64,000 nucleotides of DNA, taken from Mycobacterium hubeiense. GTDB lineage: Bacteria > Actinomycetota > Actinomycetes > Mycobacteriales > Mycobacteriaceae. The notes beneath the pieces are model-generated. The model worked only from the letters and a program-made list of their open reading frames with translations. It did no database searches and was not told the DNA's origin. Positions within the stretch are counted from its first letter, which is position 1; each line of letters starts with the position of its first letter. A program made the position numbers and the translations under genes. The stretch spans positions 62,001 through 126,000 of the forward strand of contig NZ_PIZU01000005.1 of the NCBI RefSeq assembly GCF_002838065.1. The letters run 5' to 3'. Of the stretch, positions 25,419-33,723 are shown in pieces.

Positions 25419-26876
25419 CTCCGGCAGTGTGCCGGCACTGATCGTCGACTGCAGCTCAACGTATTCGGACAACCCCTCGGCCCCGAACTCGCGACCGATG
25501 CCCGACTGCTTGAACCCGCCGAACGGAGCGCTCGTGTCGAGCGTGTACATGTTGATGCCGTATGTGCCGGTGCGGATCTCGGCGGCGATCTCCAATCCGT
25601 GGGCGACATCCGCCGTCCACACCGAACCGGCCAGCCCGTAATCGCTGTCATTGGCGATGCGAACGGCGTCGCGTTCGTCGCGGTATGTGAGCACGGTCAG
25701 CACCGGCCCGAAAATCTCCTCGCGGGCGATCCGCATGTCGTTGGTCGCGTCCGTGAACAGGGTGGGGCGGACGTACCAGCCGCGTTCGCGCGGTTTGTCG
25801 GTGCCGCCGAGCACCATTCGCGCGCCCTCGTCGAGGCCGGCCTGGATGTAACCCAGCACGCGCTGCTGCTGTCGTTGCGCGACAAGAGGTCCGATGTCGG
25901 TGGCCTCGTCGGTGGGATCACCGATCTGCAGTCCGGACATCATCTCCGCGAGCGCGTCGACGACTTCGTCGTGGCGGCGTTCGCTGACCAGGATGCGGGT
26001 CTGCGCGACGCAGGCCTGCCCGTTGTTCATCAGGCTCGCCATTTTCAGGCTCTCGACGGTGTGGTCGACGTCGGCGTCGTCGAGGATGATCGCCGCGGAC
26101 TTGCCGCCCAATTCCAGGCTGACGCGCTTGAGCTGCTCGCCGCACAGTGCGGCAATTCGCCGTCCGGCCGCCGACGAACCGGTGAACGAGATCTTGTCCA
26201 CGCCGGGGTGACGCACCAGGGCTTCGCCGGTCTCCCGGCCGCCTGGGAGAATCGACACCACGCCTTCCGGCAGGTCGACTTCTTCCAGCATCTCAGCCAA
26301 CCACATTGCGTCCAAAGGGGTTTCGGGTGCCGGCTTCACCACGACCGTGCAGCCCGCGATCAGCGCCGGGATCAGCTTCGGCATGATCACGAACTGCGGG
26401 ACGTTCCATGGCACGATCGCGCCGACGACGCCGACGGGCGCGCGGCGCACATGGACCTCTCCGAATAGTCCCGGTCGCCGCTCCACCCAGGGGAACTCTT
26501 TGGCGGCTGCAAGGGTGAGGTGCATCTGCGAGAGCGCCCCCGTCGCCTGGCCCATTCTGCTGAAACTGCGCGGTGAGCCCATCTCGGCCGTGATGAGATC
26601 GGCCATCGCGTCGGTGACGTCGCTGTAGAGCGCAGCGAGTTTTTCGATCTTCTCCATGCGCTCGGACACGGCCAGGCGCGGCCACGGCCCGTCGTCGAAT
26701 GCCCTCCGCGCGGCGCTGACGGCCCGGTCGACATCCCCGGGCCCGGCCTCCGGCGTCGCGCCGATCGGTTCCTCGGTGTGCGGCGAAATGACCGCGATCC
26801 GCTGCCCCGTGGAGGGTTTCTCCCAGCGCCCGCCGATGAAAAGGTCGTCGTAGGTAAGCGATCTCAACGCCAACAC
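25410..26876 (-). CDS. Aldehyde dehydrogenase family protein
   Basis: A 488-aa NAD(P)-dependent ALDH. Signature GVVGAIVPWNVP (about residues 144-155), cofactor loop FTGSSAAGRRIA, catalytic Glu in LELGGKS and catalytic Cys in NNGQACVAQTR are all present. It probably oxidises an aldehyde from the P450/ADH steps to the acid that the ligases activate. GTG at 26876 was chosen because the open frame further upstream is antisense to the AttH-like gene. Divergent from that gene, with a shared operator between them. Confidence 0.92.
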   Translation of the reverse strand: MLALRSLTYDDLFIGGRWEKPSTGQRIAVISPHTEEPIGATPEAGPGDVDRAVSAARRAFDDGPWPRLAVSERMEKIEKLAALYSDVTDAMADLITAEMGSPRSFSRMGQATGALSQMHLTLAAAKEFPWVERRPGLFGEVHVRRAPVGVVGAIVPWNVPQFVIMPKLIPALIAGCTVVVKPAPETPLDAMWLAEMLEEVDLPEGVVSILPGGRETGEALVRHPGVDKISFTGSSAAGRRIAALCGEQLKRVSLELGGKSAAIILDDADVDHTVESLKMASLMNNGQACVAQTRILVSERRHDEVVDALAEMMSGLQIGDPTDEATDIGPLVAQRQQQRVLGYIQAGLDEGARMVLGGTDKPRERGWYVRPTLFTDATNDMRIAREEIFGPVLTVLTYRDERDAVRIANDSDYGLAGSVWTADVAHGLEIAAEIRTGTYGINMYTLDTSAPFGGFKQSGIGREFGAEGLSEYVELQSTISAGTLPELT

Positions 26877-26889
26877 CGCCCGTCCATTA

Positions 26890-26913
26890 TTGCTATTACT
26901 GCTAACATAGCAA
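26890..26913. promoter_or_regulatory. Operator-like inverted repeat TTGCTA-N12-TAGCAA (copy C of the CTA-N12-TAG motif)
   Basis: Perfect 6-bp arms (26890-26895 and 26908-26913) separated by 12 bp, in the 69-bp gap between the divergent ALDH and AttH-like genes. Arm spacing and several internal bases (CTAT....T.CTA) match the elements at 12712-12735 and 21379-21402. Very AT-rich compared with the surrounding DNA. Confidence 0.6.
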
Positions 26914-26945
26914 AAAAGCGATGGCCTGGGCATACGGAGTGGCTT

Positions 26946-28103
26946 GTGGGCGGAGACTGGCGTCGGTACCCCTTCGAACTGGTGCCCGGCGATGCGCAGC
27001 TCCGCTTCCCCGACGCGGAAGCCAACCACCCTGACTGCGAGTCCGACACCTGGTTTCTGGCCGGCGAACTCGCCGGCGGCAGTGGTCGACGATACGCATT
27101 TCTGAGCATCATCAACAAGAACCGGCCCGGCCAGTCGATCGTCGCCGACTTCTACACCTTCGCCCTGTTCGACCTCGACGCCGGCACGTATGCGACATAC
27201 ACCGATTACGACATGCCGTCGGCCAACCGGCATTCCAGTGCGAGCCCAAAGCTTTCCGCTGCGAATGACCACCTCGACTTGACCTACGAGGCCAGTGCGG
27301 GCACCGCAGTCTGGCGGACGTGCCGCGACGCGCGCGGCGAGTTGATGCCGTATACCTACGACGTCGAGTTCGTCGGCGCCGACCAGGCGGGGCAGACCAT
27401 GGGCCTGGACCTGCGTGTGACACCGTCGCGTCCACCGGTGCCGTTGGGGGCCGCGGTGTACAGCGGGAAGATCGAATGCTTCGGGCAGCCCGACACCTAT
27501 TCGTACTTTCAGACCCGGATGGCCATGAAGGGCACGCTTCGGTGGGGGTCCGCGCAAGAGGAGGTCAGCGGGAGCATGGGGCATGTGGACCGGCAATGGT
27601 TTGCCCTTGTCGCCAACAGCGGAGGCCCGAACGGCGATATGCGTTCCAGATCCCACGAATGGCGCACCATCAACCTCGACAACGGCGTCGACCTGAGCAT
27701 CTGGCGACAATTCGACCGCGCGAACGGCAATGCATTGCAGCCGTTTTCGGGTGCCACGACGAGCGTGCCGGAGGGCGAGCCCCAATATGCCGATGACATC
27801 GAGGTCGAAACCTTCAGTTACGTGCAGTGGCCCGAGTCGGTGCGGACGTTGGTTCCGCCGCCCGCCAGCGCGCGGTATATGCCGGACCGGCATCGTCTCA
27901 CGTCACGCGAGCTTGACCTGGACCTGACGGGGGAGCCGTTGGTGGCCGCGCCTGCGCATGCGCTGCCGATCGAGTACATGGAGGGGCCGTACCGCTATCG
28001 CGGCACGATGCGGGGAAATCCGGTGAGCGGCTTCGGGTTCTATGAGCGGTCGCTGGCGCTGTACCGGGACTGGGAACTGGCCGAAGCTTTATCTCGCACG
28101 TAG
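26946..28103 (+). CDS. AttH/CrtC-like (lipocalin-fold) protein
   Basis: A 385-aa protein without a signal peptide at the chosen start. It has the duplicated beta-rich layout of AttH/carotenoid-hydratase (CrtC)-like proteins: SGKIECFGQPDTYSYFQTRM, then SGSMGHVDRQWFAL (equivalent to the conserved Tyr/Trp-Gly block), and a C-terminal RYRGTMRGNPVSGFGFYERS. CrtC-type proteins hydrate or cyclise terpenoids, which would suit a terpenoid or steroid substrate; this is inference. GTG at 26946 gives the first conserved block GGDWRRYPFELVPGD. A terminator-like hairpin follows the stop. Confidence 0.72.
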   Translation: MGGDWRRYPFELVPGDAQLRFPDAEANHPDCESDTWFLAGELAGGSGRRYAFLSIINKNRPGQSIVADFYTFALFDLDAGTYATYTDYDMPSANRHSSASPKLSAANDHLDLTYEASAGTAVWRTCRDARGELMPYTYDVEFVGADQAGQTMGLDLRVTPSRPPVPLGAAVYSGKIECFGQPDTYSYFQTRMAMKGTLRWGSAQEEVSGSMGHVDRQWFALVANSGGPNGDMRSRSHEWRTINLDNGVDLSIWRQFDRANGNALQPFSGATTSVPEGEPQYADDIEVETFSYVQWPESVRTLVPPPASARYMPDRHRLTSRELDLDLTGEPLVAAPAHALPIEYMEGPYRYRGTMRGNPVSGFGFYERSLALYRDWELAEALSRT

Positions 28104-28111
28104 CCCGCGAG

Positions 28112-28160
28112 TGTGCGGTTTCATCCGCGCACATCGGCGAGTCGCGTATGAAACCGCGCA
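28112..28160. terminator. Terminator-like hairpin after the AttH-like gene
   Basis: Arms of 18 bp at 28112-28129 and 28143-28160 with two mismatches and a 13-nt loop; core GCGGTTTCAT/ATGAAACCGC. It starts 9 bp after the stop codon. The arm sequence is shared with the hairpin at 2314-2368. No T tract. Confidence 0.58.
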
Positions 28161-28264
28161 TTCGGCGCAATTTCATCCACCGATTGCTGCCGCCGACGTT
28201 TCGTGGCGGTGCTGGCGGGTGAGGTCGATGAGCTGGTCGCGATCCATGCCTGATTCCCCGGTCG

Positions 28265-28293
28265 TTGAAGGACCATTTTATTGTTTTTATAAT
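28265..28293 (+). promoter_or_regulatory. Orphan strong promoter TTGAAG-N17-TATAAT
   Basis: -35 TTGAAG (28265-28270), 17-bp AT-rich spacer, and a perfect TATAAT (28288-28293). This is the best sigma-70-like promoter in the window. The predicted start near 28299-28301 coincides with an ATG of a 28-codon frame (28299-28385) that contains CPLC. No recognised gene follows in this direction for 500 bp. Confidence 0.5.
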
Positions 28294-28298
28294 GATAG

Positions 28299-28809
28299 AT
28301 GGGGCGCGATCGCAAGGCGATCAGGACGTTGCCGGGTCATCTGCGCGCATGCCCTCTCTGCGCCGCGAAACGGCGTGCCAGCTAGGCGGACACATCACGT
28401 GGGGCTGAGCCGATGCGGGGGAGGTCTTGTTCGGCCCAGGCGGCCATGGTGGCCAGCACGACTTCGAGTCGTTGGCCTGCGGGGGTGAGTTGGTACTCCA
28501 CGCGGGGTGGGATCTCCGGGAAGGCGGTGTGGGTAACCAGTCCAGTGCCGACGAATCGCTATCATGCGCGTTGTCGACGGCACGATCACCGAAATCTCTC
28601 ACGTCGAAGAACTGCTCAAGTTGACGCAACAGATCAGCGGCGCGCAGCCGGCGTAACGAGCCGCCGTCGGTGTGCAGATATCGAAGTCAATTCGTTCAAA
28701 AGGTTCGATCTCAGACGTGTGATAGCTCCGGCGAATTGCATGTCTTCCAGCTCGGGGTCCGCCCGTGACCAGCCAAGTCTTATTCAGAAACCCAGCTAGT
28801 CTGGTGGAT
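28299..28809. other. Degraded intergenic stretch
   Basis: About 500 bp without an intact gene. It contains a possible 28-codon leaderless frame (28299-28385), an HxlR-type C-terminal remnant on the reverse strand (28382-28550), and on the forward strand a short tail reading IMRVVDGTITEISHVEELL up to a stop near 28656. That tail looks like the end of an NTF2-like or other small protein. The two remnants are head to head, so this is likely the scar of a deletion. Confidence 0.5.
28382..28550 (-). pseudogene. HxlR-family regulator, C-terminal remnant
   Basis: The reverse strand reads GLVTHTAFPEIPPRVEYQLT, then PAGQRLEVVLATMAAWAEQD, to a TAG at 28384-28382. This is the wing and C-terminal helix of an HxlR winged-helix regulator. 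The first half of the domain is missing and no start codon is present. A complete HxlR gene lies 260 bp away at 28810, on the other strand and not closely similar. Confidence 0.65.
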
Positions 28810-29313
28810 ATGAAAAAGAGTTCGTTCGCGGGGTGGCCGTGTTCGATCGCCCGGACGATGGATCTTCTTGGTGATGCGTGGACGCCGCTGGTGCTGCGTG
28901 AGGCCTTCTACGGTGTTCGCCGATTCGACGAGTTCCAGTCCGGGCTGGGGATCGCGCGCAATACCCTGGCCGATCGACTGCATCGTCTCGTCGACGAAGG
29001 GTTGCTGCAAAAGCAGCTCTACCAAACCGAGCCGCGCCGGTATGAGTATGTGCTGACCGATAAGGGCGCCGATTTCTTCGGTGTGCTCGCCGCGATCTCG
29101 CAGTGGGGCGACCGTTGGCTCGCCGGGCGACAGGGGCCGCCGGTAACGATGCATCACGACTTGTGTGGCCACGACAGCGAGGCTGCGGTGGTGTGCACGC
29201 AGTGCGGAGAGCCGCTGCGGACGGCGGACACCACGATGAAGATCGGGCCGGGCTACCCAGACAAGCTCAAACGGCGGCCGGACGTGCGACAGCGGTTTGG
29301 CTTGACAGAGTAG
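28810..29313 (+). CDS. HxlR/MarR-like winged-helix transcriptional regulator
   Basis: A 167-aa regulator. The HxlR domain covers about residues 10-105 (CSIARTMDLLGDAWTPLVLR, then RRFDEFQSGLGIARNTLADR and RRYEYVLTDKG). A C-terminal extension carries CGHDSEAAVVCTQCGEPL, a possible zinc- or thiol-sensing site. ATG at 28810 gives the usual N-terminus. It lies 56 bp upstream of an SRPBCC-LLM gene pair on the same strand and may control it. Confidence 0.85.
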   Translation: MKKSSFAGWPCSIARTMDLLGDAWTPLVLREAFYGVRRFDEFQSGLGIARNTLADRLHRLVDEGLLQKQLYQTEPRRYEYVLTDKGADFFGVLAAISQWGDRWLAGRQGPPVTMHHDLCGHDSEAAVVCTQCGEPLRTADTTMKIGPGYPDKLKRRPDVRQRFGLTE

Positions 29314-29369
29314 GTCTCAATAAGCAACTGTAAAGGTCAGACCCATCGAGGCCAGGAGGTTCGCGAGCT

Positions 29370-29879
29370 GTGGAGTGGACTGGTGCGCGCTACGCGGATA
29401 AACCGACGGCGGAAGTCAGCACGTTCATCGAGGCTCCGCCCGAGCGGGTGTGGGAGATCGTCGCTGACATTGAGCTGATGCCGACCATGAGCGACGAACT
29501 GCAGCGGGTCGAATGGCTCGACGGCGCAACCGAACCCGCCGTCGGCGCCAGGTTCGTCGGCCACAGTAAACACCCTGACCTCGGGGAGTGGGCCACCACT
29601 TCGCAGGTGATCGAGTGCGAACCCGGGCAGGTGTTGGCCTGGGCCGTCGAAGACGTCGACAACCCCACCGCGATCTGGCGGTTTCGGCTGATGCCGACCG
29701 ACAATGGCGGGACCGAGCTGTCGCAGTGGATGCAGATGGGGCCCGCCCGCTCCGGCTTGTCGGTTGCCATCGACCGCATGCCGGAGAAAGAACAGAAGAT
29801 CGTCTTCGTGCGCATGCGTGAGATCGAGCGCAACATGACCGTCACCCTTGAACACATCAAGAAACTGGCGGAGAGTTGA
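29370..29879 (+). CDS. SRPBCC/polyketide cyclase-like protein
   Basis: A 169-aa START-fold protein. The N-terminal strand VSTFIEAPPERVWEIVADIELMP is diagnostic of the SRPBCC superfamily, and the DNGGTELSQWMQMGP segment is typical. These proteins bind hydrophobic ligands or act as cyclases; no specific ligand can be assigned. GTG at 29370 has an AGGAGG Shine-Dalgarno at 29354-29359. Its stop shares one base with the next ATG (TGATG), so the LLM oxidoreductase is its coupled partner. Confidence 0.85.
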   Translation: MEWTGARYADKPTAEVSTFIEAPPERVWEIVADIELMPTMSDELQRVEWLDGATEPAVGARFVGHSKHPDLGEWATTSQVIECEPGQVLAWAVEDVDNPTAIWRFRLMPTDNGGTELSQWMQMGPARSGLSVAIDRMPEKEQKIVFVRMREIERNMTVTLEHIKKLAES

Positions 29880-30940
29880 TGCGCGCTGCCACCACGGTCG
29901 AAGCGTCCGGGTTCGAAAACTGGTCGCAACAAAGGGACTTCGTCGTCGAAGCCGAGAAGCTCGGGCTCGATATCTGCTGGGTCGCTGAAGCGTGGGGGTC
30001 GGACGCACCGTCAGCGATCGGCTACTACGGGGCTTGCACGGACCGGATGCTGTTGGGCTCCGGCATCATTCAGTTGGGTACTCGCACGCCGGTTGCGATC
30101 GCGCAGGCTGCGATCACGCTGTCGAATCTGACCGATGGCCGGTTTTTACTCGGTCTCGGCGCGTCGGGTCCGCAGGTGATCGAGGGGCTCCACGGCGTGG
30201 ACTTCGCACGGCCCTTGACTCGTATGCGCGAAACTGTCGAGATCGTGCGCCGCGTTATCGAAGGCGGCAAAATCTCCTATGCCGGTTCTGAATTCGTGAT
30301 TCCTCGGCGGGGTAGCGAGGCGGTGCCGATGCGGCTCTCCATGCGCGCCGAGCATGAGATCCCTATCTACCTGGCCACGCTGTCGCCGGCGATGCTGCGC
30401 CTGACGGGTGACATCGCCGATGGCTGGCTCGGCACCAGCTTCGTGCCTGAGGGCGCGGCGGACGCCTACTTCACCCACCTCGACGAGGGATTGCGACGAG
30501 CCGGTCGCAGCCGTAGCGACCTCGATGTGTGCCAAGGCGCCGAGGTCGCTTTCGCCGCCGATGAAGACGCGTTGCACAGTATGGTCCGCGCACGCAAGAA
30601 GGAACTCGCGTTCAGCCTCGGTGGAATGGGATCGGCGTCGACAAACTTCTACAACCAGGCCTACAGCCGCCAGGGCTGGGGTGAGGTCGCGACCGAGGTG
30701 CGCGAGCGATGGCGGGCCGGCGACCGTGACGCCGCGGCCGACCTTGTCACCGACGAGATGGTGCTGGGTACCACCTTGATCGGGACGGAATCCATGGTGC
30801 GCCAACGGTTGCGCGTGTGGCGCGACGCCGGTGTCGACACGGTCCGCATGTATCCGGCGGGGGAGACCCTCGATGCCAAGTTGTCCACCCTGGCCAGGGC
30901 GATCGAGATCGCCCACGGAATCGATGCCGACGGCCAATAG
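29879..30940 (+). CDS. LLM-class (F420-dependent) oxidoreductase
   Basis: A 353-aa bacterial luciferase-like TIM-barrel protein with the usual ICWVAEAWGSDAPSAIGY, GSGIIQLGTRTPVAIAQAA and GRFLLGLGASGPQVIEG segments. Mycobacterial members mostly use F420 rather than FMN; the cofactor here is inferred. The ATG at 29879 follows GGAGAG and overlaps the SRPBCC stop. It converges on an SDR gene 27 bp away. Confidence 0.87.
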   Translation: MRAATTVEASGFENWSQQRDFVVEAEKLGLDICWVAEAWGSDAPSAIGYYGACTDRMLLGSGIIQLGTRTPVAIAQAAITLSNLTDGRFLLGLGASGPQVIEGLHGVDFARPLTRMRETVEIVRRVIEGGKISYAGSEFVIPRRGSEAVPMRLSMRAEHEIPIYLATLSPAMLRLTGDIADGWLGTSFVPEGAADAYFTHLDEGLRRAGRSRSDLDVCQGAEVAFAADEDALHSMVRARKKELAFSLGGMGSASTNFYNQAYSRQGWGEVATEVRERWRAGDRDAAADLVTDEMVLGTTLIGTESMVRQRLRVWRDAGVDTVRMYPAGETLDAKLSTLARAIEIAHGIDADGQ

Positions 30941-30967
30941 AGGTCCTCTGGCGCTCGGACGAGTGTC

Positions 30968-31783
30968 TCAGACTGCGAATTTGAAGGTCTTGCGCAGTTG
31001 TTTGTCGAACGCCCGGGCCGGGACGAGGCGGCGCATCGTGCTGAGGCGACGTGCCCTCGGACTCGCGGGGTAGCGAAGCTGCGGCTTCGTATCGGTGGCC
31101 GCGGCCACAATCGCTTTGGCGACCGTGGCGGGGTCGTCGCCCATGTTTACCTGCTCCGCCACTACCTGGTTGGTGGCATCTCGCTGCCGGGCGTAGATCT
31201 CTAACGGGTTGTCGGGTGGCGTGGTGTTGTCGTCGAAACCGGTTCTGGTACCACCGGGTTCGACGAGAAGTACTCGGATGCCGTACTCGCGAACTTCATG
31301 GTCGACGGATTCGGAGTAGCCCTCGACCGCGTGTTTGGTTGCGCTATAGGCAGCCATGAACGGCGCGGGCATGAACCCGAATACGGATGAGATGTTGACG
31401 ATGCGTCCACTACCTTGGGCGCGCATGTGCGGCAGTACGGCGTTGGTCATCCGGATGACGCCAAACACGTTGATGTCGAACAGGCGCTGGGCCTGCGCGA
31501 TCGAGTTCTCCTCGGCGGCCCCCGACAGACCCATGCCAGCGTTGTTGATCAGGACATCGATGCGCCCGAACTGCCCGAGCACCCGCTTGACCAGAAGTGC
31601 GACCGAGTCATCGCTGGTGACATCAAGATCGATGAATGTCACACCCTCTCGGCGGATCAGTCCCTCTGTATTGCGACTGGTGCCGACAACCTCGAAACCC
31701 GCTTTCACCAGGGCGTGGGCAGCGAACTTGCCGAGACCTGAATACGCGCCCGTGACGAGTGCGACCGGCCGAGTTGCTGACAT
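30968..31783 (-). CDS. SDR family oxidoreductase
   Basis: A 271-aa classical SDR. Cofactor motif TGAYSGLGKFAA, NNAGMGLSG (NNAG), catalytic Ser in NISSVFG and YSATKHA (Tyr-X3-Lys). ATG at 31783 was preferred to the TTG at 31795 because TTGGAG acts as its Shine-Dalgarno. It is divergent from a TetR regulator that probably controls it through the paired operators at 31807-31837. Confidence 0.88.
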   Translation of the reverse strand: MSATRPVALVTGAYSGLGKFAAHALVKAGFEVVGTSRNTEGLIRREGVTFIDLDVTSDDSVALLVKRVLGQFGRIDVLINNAGMGLSGAAEENSIAQAQRLFDINVFGVIRMTNAVLPHMRAQGSGRIVNISSVFGFMPAPFMAAYSATKHAVEGYSESVDHEVREYGIRVLLVEPGGTRTGFDDNTTPPDNPLEIYARQRDATNQVVAEQVNMGDDPATVAKAIVAAATDTKPQLRYPASPRARRLSTMRRLVPARAFDKQLRKTFKFAV

Positions 31784-31806
31784 GCTGTGCTCCAATGGAG
31801 ATTGAA

Positions 31807-31837
31807 TTACAATCGTAATATTGAATTACGACCGTAA
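31807..31837. promoter_or_regulatory. Tandem TTAC-N4-GTAA operators between SDR and TetR genes
   Basis: Two inverted repeats, TTACAATCGTAA (31807-31818) and TTACGACCGTAA (31826-31837), start 19 bp apart and are each preceded by TTGAA. Two dyads on nearly the same DNA face (about two helical turns) are typical of cooperative TetR binding. Located in the divergent gap, 24 bp upstream of the SDR start and 58 bp upstream of tetR. Confidence 0.65.
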
Positions 31838-31894
31838 GGTTATAGGATCCGTTGGCGAAGGGCAAACGACCAGTCGGGGCAAGCGGAGGAACGT

Positions 31895-32482
31895 GTGGCC
31901 AGGTACGGCAAAGAGCACAAGGACGCGACACGACGGCGGATCCTCGAGTCGGCGGGCCGCCGGTTCAAGCGCGACGGCATAGACGGCTCAGGCATCGCCA
32001 CGCTCATGGCCGACGCAGGCTTGACCAACGGAGCCTTCTACGCGCATTTCGCCTCCAAGAACGACCTCATCGCGACCGCCGTCGCCGATCAGTTGCGCGC
32101 GCAGGCGGACCGTCTGCGTGCGCTTCCGCCTGGCGAATCCGGCCTCGAGCAGTTCGTGCGTTGGTATCTTTCCGCCGAGCACCGGGACGCCCCCGAGGAC
32201 GGCTGCCCATCGGCGGCGCTGCTTGATGAGATCGGACGGGCGCAGCCCGCAATCAAGGAGGCGTTTACCGACGGATTGCTCGAGTCCACCGACGAGCTCG
32301 CCGCTCGCCTTGCGCCGGACGATCCCCAATCGGCACGCGCTCAGGTGCTAACCGTCTTCGCCCTGATGGTAGGCACGGTGCAACTTTCTCGGGCACTGGC
32401 CGACCGGCAGCTTGCAGACGAGGTACTCGGGCAAGGCATCAAGAACGCCCTTGCCTTGCTTGGCATTTCACATCACAGCTGA
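31895..32482 (+). CDS. TetR-family transcriptional regulator
   Basis: A 195-aa regulator. The N-terminal helix-turn-helix reads RRRILESAGRRFKRDGIDG, then LMADAGLTNGAFYAHFASKN (about residues 13-56). The C-terminal ligand-binding part (RDAPEDGCPSAALLDEIGRA) resembles the TetR_C_16/33-type actinobacterial group. GTG at 31895 follows GGAGGAACGT. It is divergent from an SDR gene and likely represses that gene and itself. Confidence 0.88.
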   Translation: MARYGKEHKDATRRRILESAGRRFKRDGIDGSGIATLMADAGLTNGAFYAHFASKNDLIATAVADQLRAQADRLRALPPGESGLEQFVRWYLSAEHRDAPEDGCPSAALLDEIGRAQPAIKEAFTDGLLESTDELAARLAPDDPQSARAQVLTVFALMVGTVQLSRALADRQLADEVLGQGIKNALALLGISHHS

Positions 32483-32608
32483 TAGGCGTCATCGCCGATG
32501 CCGGACGCGCACTGGACGCAGTCTTAGCCATTGAATGGGCAGCACAGCTGCGGCCTGATACCTTCCGGAGCGGACGACGAATCCGAGGCGCAGGAAGGTC
32601 AACAAGGC

Positions 32609-33346
32609 ATGAGCGGCGTGGTAGTGACAGGCGCGGCGTCGGGTATCGGGCGAGCCAGCGCCGAAGCCCTTGTGGCCGACGGCCGCAGCGTGGCGCTGTG
32701 GGACATTGCCCCCGACGTGACCGAGGTGGCCACAGCCATTGGCATGCCCAGCGCCGTGGTGGACGTCTGCGACACCGAGGCCATGGCGGCCGCGGCTGAT
32801 GTCGCCGCCGAAAGTTTGGACGGCATCGACGGACTCGTGCACGCCGCCGGGCGCGTCATTCCCGAGCCGGTCGGCGCCTACACACAGGACTCGTGGGACG
32901 CGGTGCTGGACGTCAACTTACGGGCGCAGGCGATGTTGGTGCAGATCCTGTTGCCGTATCTGGAACGCGCCGCTGGCGCCGGTGCAGCGCCGGCCATCGT
33001 CGGAATCTCCAGCATCGAGGGGCTTGCTGCAAATCCGTTCATCCCGGCCTACTGCGCATCCAAGGCGGGATTACTGGGTTTGACGCGGTCGATGGCTGCA
33101 CAGCTCGGCCCGTTGGGAATTCGCATCAACGCCGTGTGTCCCGGGTTCATCCACACACCGATGCTTCAGATGGCGCTGGACGTCGACGAGGTGCGGGTTG
33201 GCTTCGAACACGCCGCGCCGCTCGGCCGGATCGGCACTCCGGGCGAGGTCGCCAACGCGGTGGCATTCCTGATGTCGCCCAAGGCCTCGTTCATCACGGG
33301 GACGTATCTCGTTGTGGACGGGGGAGTGACGAGCCGCCACGCCTAA
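32609..33346 (+). CDS. SDR family oxidoreductase
   Basis: A 245-aa classical [18 protein letters not shown] at the N-terminus, VHAAG, catalytic Ser in [15 protein letters not shown], and a C-terminal [13 protein letters not shown] at 32609 follows AGGAAGG. The length and the GFIHTPM segment are typical of 3-oxoacyl-ACP reductase-like or hydroxysteroid dehydrogenase-like SDRs; the substrate is unknown. A terminator-like hairpin starts 6 bp after its stop. Confidence 0.88.
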   Translation: MSGVVVTGAASGIGRASAEALVADGRSVALWDIAPDVTEVATAIGMPSAVVDVCDTEAMAAAADVAAESLDGIDGLVHAAGRVIPEPVGAYTQDSWDAVLDVNLRAQAMLVQILLPYLERAAGAGAAPAIVGISSIEGLAANPFIPAYCASKAGLLGLTRSMAAQLGPLGIRINAVCPGFIHTPMLQMALDVDEVRVGFEHAAPLGRIGTPGEVANAVAFLMSPKASFITGTYLVVDGGVTSRHA

Positions 33347-33351
33347 GGCCT

Positions 33352-33413
33352 CGTTGACTCTGCGGATATGGCGCGGTGCACTCGCCTTTTGCGCCCTGGA
33401 CGCAGTGTCAACG
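33352..33413. terminator. Terminator-like hairpin between convergent genes
   Basis: Arms CGTTGACTCTGCG (33352-33364) and CGCAGTGTCAACG (33401-33413), 13 bp with one mismatch, 36-nt loop. It fills the gap between the SDR stop (33346) and the stop of the convergent small protein gene (33421). Confidence 0.5.
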
Positions 33414-33420
33414 CAAGCGC

Positions 33421-33723
33421 TCAGTCGCTGGCGGGCAGCGGCTTGGCTTCCTTCAGGCTCAGCGGGGTGGTTCCGATGCTCAGCGTGCCCGCGCCGGCCT
33501 TGGTGACGAGCACTTCGGCACCGTTCTCGTCGACGTAGCGCTTGCCCATCAGGTTGCCGTCGGCGAAAGCCGGGTCCAGCGTTGCGTCGGAGGCTTTTTC
33601 GGCGTCCAGCGGGATCATCGGCACCCCTCCGGCGCGCAGATCGTCGAGACTGTCGGCGGCACGCACGACGATGACCTGGGTGTCACACACCTGGCTTTGC
33701 AGGCGAGTGCCGTTCTTGATCAT
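33421..33723 (-). CDS. Conserved small protein of unknown function, coupled to an acyl-CoA ligase gene
   Basis: A 100-aa soluble protein beginning MIKNGTRLQSQVCDTQVIVV, with one cysteine near residue 13 and a C-terminal GTLSIGTTPLSLKEAKPLP. I do not recognise a named domain. ATG at 33723 overlaps the stop of the ligase gene (ATGA), so it is made together with the ligase. Small proteins in this position could be carriers or ligase accessory subunits; nothing in the sequence (no GxDS carrier motif) supports acyl-carrier function. Confidence 0.65.
   Translation of the reverse strand: MIKNGTRLQSQVCDTQVIVVRAADSLDDLRAGGVPMIPLDAEKASDATLDPAFADGNLMGKRYVDENGAEVLVTKAGAGTLSIGTTPLSLKEAKPLPASD

Noticed and set aside
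26877..27893. Upstream extension of the ALDH frame
   Set aside because: Lies antisense to the AttH-like gene and crosses the operator; ALDH similarity begins near 26870.
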